From contig DGRU01000225.1 of assembly GCA_002390025.1 (NCBI GenBank), positions 1 through 6,578 on the forward strand: 6,578 nt of DNA, given 5' to 3'. A program made the position numbers and the translations under genes. Below are positions 1-5,056 of this stretch, piece after piece. Position 1 is the stretch's first letter; every line of letters starts with the position of its first letter. This DNA comes from Lachnospiraceae bacterium UBA4380 (GTDB lineage: Bacteria; Bacillota; Clostridia; Lachnospirales; Lachnospiraceae). The notes under the pieces are model-generated. The model did not search any database. It was given only the letters and a program-made list of their open reading frames with translations, and was not told the DNA's origin.

Positions 1-1105
1 AGTTGATGCAGGCTGTCTCCTCGGGGATCCAGGCCTGTTCCCTGGAGAAAGCGAGGATCGCATTGTTGTTCTTAACGATCGGCATCCTGTCGGAGAAGAC
101 TGCACGTCCCATCATAGGGCCGCCCATAAGGATCTTCTTCGGAGGCTTGCGGTAACCGCCGCAGAACTCGATCACGTCGTGGATCTCTGTACCGATGGGC
201 GCCACGATGTTCTTGGGCTCGGAGACAGCGTCGCCGTCGACGGTCATGCGCTTTTTGATGAGCGGAATACCATCCTTGAGATACTGTCCGAGGAAGGCGA
301 TCGAGGTGACGTTGGACACGATGCATCCCAGGTCTGCGGGCAGTACGCCGGCATCACAGGTCTTGCCGGTGATCTCATAGATCAGCACACGCTCTGCGCC
401 CTTGGGATAGCTTGCCTTGAGCGGGAAAGTGAACATATTGTCGATTTCCTGCTTTGCAAAAAGCATATCAAAGTTGTCGATTGCATCCTGCTTGTTGTCC
501 TCGATGCCGATATAACATTCATCGAGCTCGAGATACTTCATAACGGCAAGAGCGCCGTCGATTACGTTCTGGGCATCCTCCAGCATCGTCCTGTGGTCGG
601 AAGTGATAAAAGGCTCACACTCCGCGCCATTGATGATCAGGGTCTTGACGCCGTCCATATTCTTGGGATTGAATTTCAGCCAAGTCGGGAATGACGCACC
701 GCCCAGTCCTACAAGACCACTCTCCTTGACGGCATCCACGAATTCCTTGTGATTCGTTACGACCGGAGGCTTGATCTCAGGATCCATAGTCTGCTGCCCG
801 TCGGCCTCGATCACTACGAGAGTGTCCATGCCGCCCATGGCGTTCCTCTGTGTCTCGATTCCGGTTACTTTGCCGGAAACGCTGGCATGTACGGGAACGT
901 GCAGAAATGCATCTGTGTCACCGATCTTCTGGCCAACAAGGACCGTGTCCCCTTTTTTGACAAGGGGCTTGCAGGGCGCACCAATGTTCTGCGACATGGA
1001 GATCCTGACGGTAGCAGGAACCGGCATAATCTCTGTCGCACAGCCGGCCGTGTGTTTGTGGTGGCCGGCATTAATGCTGTTCAAATGCCTTGATTTGAAA
1101 AACAT
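1..1105 (-). CDS. rnfC: RnfC subunit of the Rnf ferredoxin:NAD+ oxidoreductase complex (3' end missing)
   Basis: This gene encodes the peripheral NADH/flavin-binding and iron-sulfur subunit of the membrane Rnf complex, which couples electron transfer between reduced ferredoxin and NAD+ to ion pumping. I translated the frame by hand: 368 codons without a stop, running off the left edge. Seen: an N-terminal barrel-sandwich part with IGAPCKPLVKKGD (about residues 41-53) and a VHASVSGKV stretch (72-80); the glycine-rich nucleotide-binding motif GLGGASFPT (133-141); the family motif NGAECEPFIT (159-168); GGPMMG near 329. The last codons read TACIN (364-368), where C366 matches the first cysteine of the CxxCGxCxxxCP ferredoxin motif, so both cluster motifs lie outside. 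The ATG at 1105 is supported by a GGGAGGAG site 7 nt upstream. Family members are about 440 residues, so roughly 70-80 are missing. RnfC is usually first in an rnfCDGEAB operon, which fits its long leader. PrdC-like RnfC paralogues are an alternative, less likely. Confidence 0.93.
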   Translation of the reverse strand, partial: MFFKSRHLNSINAGHHKHTAGCATEIMPVPATVRISMSQNIGAPCKPLVKKGDTVLVGQKIGDTDAFLHVPVHASVSGKVTGIETQRNAMGGMDTLVVIEADGQQTMDPEIKPPVVTNHKEFVDAVKESGLVGLGGASFPTWLKFNPKNMDGVKTLIINGAECEPFITSDHRTMLEDAQNVIDGALAVMKYLELDECYIGIEDNKQDAIDNFDMLFAKQEIDNMFTFPLKASYPKGAERVLIYEITGKTCDAGVLPADLGCIVSNVTSIAFLGQYLKDGIPLIKKRMTVDGDAVSEPKNIVAPIGTEIHDVIEFCGGYRKPPKKILMGGPMMGRAVFSDRMPIVKNNNAILAFSREQAWIPEETACIN

Positions 1106-1112
1106 ATGTTAG

Positions 1113-1120
1113 CTCCTCCC
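1113..1120 (-). promoter_or_regulatory. Ribosome binding site of rnfC
   Basis: Read on the minus strand this is GGGAGGAG, a near-perfect anti-16S match, 7 nt before the ATG at 1105. It fixes the start of rnfC, which has no in-frame alternative with a comparable site nearby. Confidence 0.85.
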
Positions 1121-1176
1121 TTTCCTGATAAGGCGCCGGCAGGATCGGCCAAAGCCGGGTCCGGCACCGTGGTACT

Positions 1177-1228
1177 ATGAACACTGTCCGGATCACACAC
1201 ACCCCCACAGTGTGTTCATCCCGGACAG
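1177..1228 (-). repeat. Two interleaved inverted repeats in the rnfC leader
   Basis: Arm pair A is ATGAACAC (1177-1184) with GTGTTCAT (1212-1219); with a 2-nt bulge it extends to ATGAACACTGT against ACAGTGTGTTCAT. Arm pair B is CTGTCCGG (1184-1191) with CCGGACAG (1221-1228). The order of arms is A-B-A'-B', so the two stems interlock or compete rather than nest. The loops contain a C-rich/CA run (GGGGGTGTGTGTG on the transcript). The element lies roughly 70-120 nt upstream of the rnfC start codon, inside the likely 5' leader. An RNA switch, pseudoknot, or protein operator are all possible; I recognise no known riboswitch class here. Confidence 0.55.
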
Positions 1229-1298
1229 GATGTTCCGAAAACAAGAAAAACACCGTATGCTTCCTCAGACCGCCTCCAGCAGATGTGACGGCAGGGAG

Positions 1299-1312
1299 AA
1301 AGCAACAGCTTT
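1299..1312 (-). other. Small hairpin near the 5' end of the predicted rnfC leader
   Basis: On the minus strand AAAGC-TGTT-GCTTT forms a 5-bp stem with a 4-nt loop. It would sit about 15 nt from the 5' end of the transcript if the promoter at 1335-1340 is right, and could act as a 5' stabilising stem. Chance occurrence in AT-rich sequence cannot be excluded. Confidence 0.3.
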
Positions 1313-1334
1313 ATTAAAACTGTATACAAAAAAT

Positions 1335-1340
1335 ATTATA
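1335..1340 (-). promoter_or_regulatory. Candidate -10 element for the rnf transcript
   Basis: Minus-strand TATAAT, a consensus -10, lies in the only markedly AT-rich part of the gap between cotH and rnfC. No good -35 hexamer is present at 16-18 nt upstream (AGGCAG at 17 nt spacing is poor), so an activator may be needed or the call may be wrong. If it is used, transcription would start near 1328 and leave a leader of about 220 nt before rnfC, containing the hairpin at 1299-1312 and the interleaved repeats at 1177-1228. Confidence 0.4.
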
Positions 1341-1509
1341 ATCCAGTTTTTGAATTCCTGCCTGACAGAATCGACAGTAAAACCCAAAAAATTGTTTCTT
1401 TTCTCATACATTATGCCCAAAAATCCAAATAGCGCACTCTGCGGGAAATCCCGGCGCGGTCCGCGGGCGGCAATACCGGAAAAAATCGGTTTTTGAAAGT
1501 CCGAATGGA

Positions 1510-3234
1510 TTATTTAGTGTTCCATCCAAACTGCTGATCAAGATATGCGAATCTGGTCCGGATCCACTCTTCCATCTCCTGCAGGGATTCCCTGCCGGTT
1601 TTGTCCTGCGGCCACCGGTCCGTCTCCCTGGCCATGGCACCGCCTGCCTCCAGATCCTCCATGTTCCTGCGTGCAGCCGCGCACACGGTTTCGGCGTTCA
1701 CACCGCCTTCTCTCCACTGCGCCCACTTGGCACAGAGCGCATCGTAAAGAGATGGATCCGCGCGGAGAAAAGCCTCAAAGTCATAGGTGCTGTCCTCCAG
1801 AGGTACATAGGCAGAAGCGCTCCCGGCATCAAAGACAGTGTATCCCTCTTCCGGCGCATAGACAAATGCGTCTCCGAAGACGTAATTCAGGTCCCAGACG
1901 GTCCTGTACAGGGTATAGCCGTCTCCCGTGCGCCTGGCAGTCAGAAAACTGTTTTTCCAGGTGTTGTCCATGGCATGTGTGAGGGCGCAGTAGAGGCTCA
2001 TGGACACCACGCTGTCCATGTCCGTCTGCAGGCCGGCATCCAGAAGGGTCTGCGGATCGTGTGTGCGGAATGAAAAAGCGTGGTAGGCCTGCATGGGCAG
2101 CCAGGATGCCGTGCGGTCCCAGTCCCGGGGGAATCTGATCTCCACACAGGGAAAGCCCTTATCTGTGGAGATCTCTGTCTCTCCCTCCATCTCCTCATAC
2201 AAGTCGAGATAGGGATATTCCCTGTCCCACCGGTCGATCTTGTATAAAAGATCCCCTTCCCGGAGGGCGAGCTGCTTTCCGTCCACGGGCTCCATCAGGC
2301 CGTAAATGCCCTGGTAGGAGTTGTCCAGAAACAGTTCGACATAGCGCATCCGCGAAGTGGCCTGGGGTACATCCGACAGGGCTGTCACCTGATCCCACAG
2401 GGCATAGGCGGTCATCTCCCGCACTCTTGAACTGTCCGTATACAGGGGATTGAGGATCCAGTCGTCGTCCTCCCGAAGTCCTCCCAGAGACGTCTTGTAT
2501 TTGCCTGAAGTCCGGTCAAGGAGCGAGACCTTGTAGGGACGCTTTTCCAGCGTGGAAGAGACATTGCCGCGCACATGGAAGCTGCAGCGGATCTCCTCTT
2601 CGCCTTCAGAACGGGACAGGGGGATGTAGAGGATCCTGCCTTCATGGACCTCTTTGAGCACGATCTCCTCCGGGTCCGTCTTGTCAATACAGACCGCGGG
2701 AAATCCTGTCAGGACCAGGGAAAAAGCCTTTGTTGCTCCGGCTGATGACAGACAGGCATCAAAGGGATGCCCCTCAGCAATGGCCGCCGCCGGATCTCCC
2801 ATCATCTCATCCTCACAGAAGAAGACGGCGGTATCTGACCCTGCCGGTTCCAGTCCGGCCAGGATCTCATGCAGGAAGATCTCCCCGCCGTCTTTTCCCT
2901 GTAAGTCAAAAGCCCGGGCATCGCAGGGGATATAGACAGTGGAAGATGCCCGGTCGCAGGCGCAGGCAAGCCCTCTCCACAAAAGATCAGAAGGCGAAAA
3001 CGCCTCCTCTCTGCCCTTGTGCAGCCGGGCCTGGTAGGTCTGCCGGGAGAGAATCTGCAGACATCCGGAAGAGGCGGCATTTTCTGCCCATTCTTCCGGC
3101 CTGCTGTCTCCTGCACCCTTCCCGCCGGCACCGCCCGGAGAGGCCTCCCGCCTTCCCCGCATGGCCGCCGCACCTGCAGTCAGCATAATCCCGACAGCGA
3201 TCAGGAGAATGATTAGTATTTTTCTGTTTCTCAT
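1510..3234 (-). CDS. CotH-family extracytoplasmic kinase-like protein
   Basis: A 574-residue membrane-anchored protein with a CotH kinase domain (the fold related to FAM20C secretory kinases; Bacillus CotH phosphorylates spore coat proteins). Seen from the ATG at 3234: basic start MRNRK, hydrophobic segment about 5-25 (signal anchor or signal peptide), an unrecognised 150-residue region, then the CotH domain: a strand pair GFPAVCIDK near 177, HVRGNVSS (220-227) followed by KRPYKVSL with the putative ATP-site lysine, LGGLREDDDWILN (250-262), RYVELFL (297-303), DNTWKN (423-428), and WDLNYVFGD (447-455) matching the metal-binding Asp motif. The C-terminal 110 residues look helical. Twelve cysteines are unusual for an exported protein. 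The start is uncertain: ATG 3234 places the signal segment correctly but has no visible ribosome site; the frame continues up to a TTG at 3315 (27 more codons) through palindromic sequence that looks non-coding. It follows the Wzz gene, suggesting a surface or secreted substrate, which is inference. Confidence 0.85.
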   Translation of the reverse strand: MRNRKILIILLIAVGIMLTAGAAAMRGRREASPGGAGGKGAGDSRPEEWAENAASSGCLQILSRQTYQARLHKGREEAFSPSDLLWRGLACACDRASSTVYIPCDARAFDLQGKDGGEIFLHEILAGLEPAGSDTAVFFCEDEMMGDPAAAIAEGHPFDACLSSAGATKAFSLVLTGFPAVCIDKTDPEEIVLKEVHEGRILYIPLSRSEGEEEIRCSFHVRGNVSSTLEKRPYKVSLLDRTSGKYKTSLGGLREDDDWILNPLYTDSSRVREMTAYALWDQVTALSDVPQATSRMRYVELFLDNSYQGIYGLMEPVDGKQLALREGDLLYKIDRWDREYPYLDLYEEMEGETEISTDKGFPCVEIRFPRDWDRTASWLPMQAYHAFSFRTHDPQTLLDAGLQTDMDSVVSMSLYCALTHAMDNTWKNSFLTARRTGDGYTLYRTVWDLNYVFGDAFVYAPEEGYTVFDAGSASAYVPLEDSTYDFEAFLRADPSLYDALCAKWAQWREGGVNAETVCAAARRNMEDLEAGGAMARETDRWPQDKTGRESLQEMEEWIRTRFAYLDQQFGWNTK

Positions 3235-3246
3235 TTTTACGTGAAA

Positions 3247-3273
3247 AGCGTCTGCCCGAAAAAAGCAGACGCT
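3247..3273 (-). terminator. Strong hairpin between wzz-like and cotH-like genes (terminator or attenuator)
   Basis: On the transcript AGCGTCTGC pairs perfectly with GCAGACGCT (9 bp), with loop TTTTTTCGG, followed by only TTTTCACG. The stem is typical of an intrinsic terminator, but the T-run is short (the first T pairs in the stem), so partial read-through is likely. The hairpin ends 12 nt before the preferred ATG of the cotH-like gene, a position where it would also affect ribosome access. It may reduce downstream expression relative to wzz. Confidence 0.55.
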
Positions 3274-3292
3274 GCAGGGCCGGCCGCAGGCC

Positions 3293-3314
3293 TGTGCACA
3301 CATGTGTGTGCACA
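3293..3314. repeat. 22-nt near-perfect palindrome of alternating purine/pyrimidine bases
   Basis: TGTGCACACA (3293-3302) and TGTGTGCACA (3305-3314) are exact 10-nt inverted repeats around a 2-nt centre. The element is made only of T, G, C and A in alternating CA/TG steps. It lies 24 nt after the wzz-like stop codon and upstream of the hairpin at 3247-3273. It could be a dimeric regulator operator, an RNA stem, or a cruciform/Z-DNA-prone site. Confidence 0.6.
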
Positions 3315-3338
3315 AAAGACCTGCAGACGGGACTCAAC

Positions 3339-4787
3339 TCATAAATATACAGTGCCCAGAAGGGGCTTGCCGGAGGCCATGACCAGTTCGACCAGCTCCG
3401 CGGCATCGCGGTAAACTGTCCCTCCGACTTCCTCCACAACGATACATGCATCCGCTGTACGAAGTCTGCGGACTGCAGCCGCGTTCTTGTCCAGATCGGA
3501 AGATGCCTCGAAAGTCAGAGCGCTTCCGGTGGATTCGGCACGCTTTGTTAGTTTATTTGCAAAGGAATCAAGACGGGTTTCACCTACAGTACCGACCAGC
3601 AGAACTGTCCGGAAATCTTCTCCGACCGACAGGTTCTCCACCTTTGCGATCATCACATCGCAGGCTGCAGAAACAGACATATCAGGCGCATCGGATACCA
3701 GCTTTTCCACGGCCCTGTCGATAATGGACCTGGGTTCTTTTCTGCCGGCGCCGGCAGGGAAAGTCATAATATTGCGAAGACCGTAGGACACGTTGAGTTC
3801 GTCGTCTGTGAGGATCCTTCCCTTGAGGAGAATACGGATCGCATATAAGAGAACCATCAGAAAAATACCGCCCGCAAAGCCGACAATACCGTATTTGATT
3901 CCGTGTTTGATGATGGTCTTGGTAGAAGCACCGGTTGCTTCTGTGGGTTTGATCAACTCCTTGAGGGCCGTCTGAGAAGTCTGAAGGTTTTTCTGCAGGG
4001 TTGCGATGGAGTTCTGCAGCTCAGTCTGCTGCTGGAGAAGGAGTGTGTCGACAACTGTCTCTTCATTGCGGCTGACAACGCTGAGCTCATATTCACCCAG
4101 ACTGTCTTTGAAGGCGCCCTTGTTCTCGTCGATCTGCTGCAGGATATAATCCATGATCCTTGCAGACAGGTCGAGATCCATGCTGCTCACCTGGATCTTG
4201 AAGACACTGCTGAAATGGAACTCATCCGTGATGACCTGGACAAGCTCACGGACGCTCTGTTCCGGAACGCCCAGTTCCTCGGCAAACTGGCCGTAGGAAA
4301 TACCTCTTGTGATGAAATCAATATAGGCGTGCTGGACATTACTGGCATTTACAATGGCTGCATTGTCCGTTCCGTCCCCCCTGTCTCCTGCCTTGTCCGC
4401 TTCCTCAAGTCCGGGAGTGCGGACGACCATGGAGACAGTCGAGACACATTCCTGGTGGGGATCGATCTGCATCAGAAGGGATTCGTTGAAGTAGTTCTGC
4501 TTTGCATCGATCTTGGTCTGGAAACGCTCGATTGAAGTGGTGTAGGCCTGCACGGATGCCTGATAGACAGCCATCTGCGCCAGGTACTCCTCGTGCGCCT
4601 CATTGGAGACGCTCCTGTTGCTGTACTCGCGCATGACCTTCATGCCCGCCAGCAGTAAGGCCAGGATCAGTCCGGCCGCCAGCATGCTCCGCCAGTTCCG
4701 GAATGTCAGAAGAAGGAGCCTGGGAAGACTCACTTCCCGCATTTTGGTACCCGGATGGTTGCGGTTTGTATAATTCTGATTACTCAA
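3339..4787 (-). CDS. Wzz-type polysaccharide co-polymerase with degenerate kinase-like C-terminal domain
   Basis: A 482-residue chain-length determinant/capsule biosynthesis membrane protein. Seen: cytoplasmic N-terminus with EVSLPRLLLLTFRNW, TM1 about 34-51, a large extracytoplasmic part with helical, Gln-rich heptad-like stretches (about 235-280, LLLQQQTELQNSIATLQKNL), TM2 about 297-322 (GFAGGIFLMVLLYAIRI), and a cytoplasmic tail. The tail from about 393 reads like a Rossmann/P-loop fold: strand VLLVGTVGE, later ADACIVVEEVGG and a terminal KPLLGTVYL, the layout of CpsD-type tyrosine kinases. There is no GxxxxGK[ST] Walker A (the loop is GTVGETRLD) and no tyrosine cluster, so it is probably non-catalytic. 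The TTG start at 4787 is chosen because GGGAGG ends 7 nt before it; an upstream TTG (4802) would put that site inside the gene. It probably sets length or export of a surface glycan made with the upstream flippase. The order Wzz then cotH-like suggests one unit. Confidence 0.88.
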   Translation of the reverse strand: MSNQNYTNRNHPGTKMREVSLPRLLLLTFRNWRSMLAAGLILALLLAGMKVMREYSNRSVSNEAHEEYLAQMAVYQASVQAYTTSIERFQTKIDAKQNYFNESLLMQIDPHQECVSTVSMVVRTPGLEEADKAGDRGDGTDNAAIVNASNVQHAYIDFITRGISYGQFAEELGVPEQSVRELVQVITDEFHFSSVFKIQVSSMDLDLSARIMDYILQQIDENKGAFKDSLGEYELSVVSRNEETVVDTLLLQQQTELQNSIATLQKNLQTSQTALKELIKPTEATGASTKTIIKHGIKYGIVGFAGGIFLMVLLYAIRILLKGRILTDDELNVSYGLRNIMTFPAGAGRKEPRSIIDRAVEKLVSDAPDMSVSAACDVMIAKVENLSVGEDFRTVLLVGTVGETRLDSFANKLTKRAESTGSALTFEASSDLDKNAAAVRRLRTADACIVVEEVGGTVYRDAAELVELVMASGKPLLGTVYL

Positions 4788-4845
4788 CTCTATTCCTCCC
4801 AATTATTGATATCCGCATATTGTATTTATTCTTCATCTTTTTCAT
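4780..4845 (-). CDS. Possible 21-codon leader ORF overlapping the Wzz-type start
   Basis: An ATG at 4845 opens a 21-codon frame (MKKMKNKYNMRISIIGRNRV, then E and stop TAA at 4780-4782) that spans the ribosome site and start codon of the Wzz-type gene in another frame. It is Lys-rich and within the likely leader of that transcript. Only a weak GCGGG precedes it, at greater than ideal distance. Translation could be coupled to the downstream gene, or the ORF may be accidental; I favour neither strongly. Confidence 0.2.
   Translation of the reverse strand: MKKMKNKYNMRISIIGRNRVE
4795..4800 (-). promoter_or_regulatory. Ribosome binding site deciding the TTG start of the Wzz-type gene
   Basis: Minus-strand GGGAGG lies 7 nt before the TTG at 4787. 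The in-frame TTG at 4802 overlaps this site and has no site of its own, so 4787 is preferred; the ATG at residue 16 of this protein has no comparable site. Confidence 0.75.
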
Positions 4846-4868
4846 GGCGCAATACCCGCAGCTTCATA

Positions 4869-4886
4869 AGAGTCGTGAGAGTCGTG
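4869..4886. repeat. 9-bp perfect tandem duplication in the Wzz-type gene leader
   Basis: AGAGTCGTG occurs twice head to tail with no spacer (4869-4877 and 4878-4886). On the transcript it reads CACGACTCT twice. It is located between the predicted transcription start near 4950 and the start codon, so copy number change would alter leader length, not protein sequence. Confidence 0.7.
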
Positions 4887-4956
4887 GGATGCGCGGGCGA
4901 ATCCTGAATATGCGGTCTTCCATAGAAGTCGCAAATAATAAGCCATAACCCAAATC

Positions 4957-4985
4957 ATTATAGCATAGCACAGTGAGGGGTGCAA
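4957..4985 (-). promoter_or_regulatory. Extended -10 promoter for the Wzz-type/cotH-like unit
   Basis: The minus strand carries TGCTATAAT (TATAAT at 4957-4962 with the TG of an extended -10 at 4964-4965). A -35-like TTGCAC lies at 4980-4985 with a 17-nt spacer (weak, but an extended -10 tolerates this). Transcription would begin near 4950 and leave a leader of about 160 nt. This separates the Wzz-type gene from the flippase gene, although both are on the same strand. Confidence 0.65.
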
Positions 4986-5002
4986 AGAAGCAGGCTTCCT
5001 GC
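4984..5002 (-). terminator. Short terminator-like hairpin after the flippase gene
   Basis: GCAGG-AAG-CCTGC (stem of 5 bp, tight 3-nt loop) is followed on the minus strand by TTCTTT. It lies 55-73 nt past the flippase stop and touches the -35 region of the next promoter. A second weak stem GGCGC...GCGCC precedes it. Efficient termination is doubtful, so read-through into the Wzz-type gene is likely. Confidence 0.35.
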
Positions 5003-5056
5003 CCTGCAGCAAAATCGGCGCAAAATCATCCGGCGCCTGTACACGCACCCTCGAAT

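Larger units (their letters stand above)
1106..1509. other. 404-base intergenic region between cotH-like gene and rnfC
   Basis: No convincing gene lies here. From right to left it holds a GC-rich part (about 1440-1480) with short imperfect hairpins after the cotH-like stop, but no clear stem followed by a T-run; an AT-rich stretch (about 1310-1430) with the candidate -10; and the structured rnfC leader. A 48-codon ORF (1411-1265, minus) exists but has no ribosome binding site. The size and structure mark the boundary between the polysaccharide genes and the rnf operon. Confidence 0.6.

Noticed and set aside
179..694. 171-codon plus-strand ORF opposite rnfC
   Set aside because: Antisense to a fully supported RnfC frame with conserved motifs; it has no ribosome site and no recognisable domain.
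1071..1253. 60-codon minus-strand ORF starting at a GTG and overlapping the rnfC start
   Set aside because: Runs through the interleaved repeats and into rnfC in another frame; rnfC is certain and this frame has no recognisable features. A weak GAGG 9 nt before the GTG is not enough.
1265..1411. 48-codon minus-strand ORF in the gap upstream of rnfC with a hydrophobic middle part
   Set aside because: No ribosome binding site before its ATG, it covers the AT-rich promoter-like region, and its composition is what AT-rich non-coding DNA would give.
1440..1500. Possible intrinsic terminator after the cotH-like gene
   Set aside because: Short stems such as CGGGA/TCCCG and ACCG/CGGT exist, but loops are too small or stems too short and no T-run follows in the right place.
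4842..5048. 68-codon minus-strand ORF between flippase and Wzz-type gene
   Set aside because: It contains the extended -10 promoter and the terminator-like hairpin, and its start has only a poorly spaced site.
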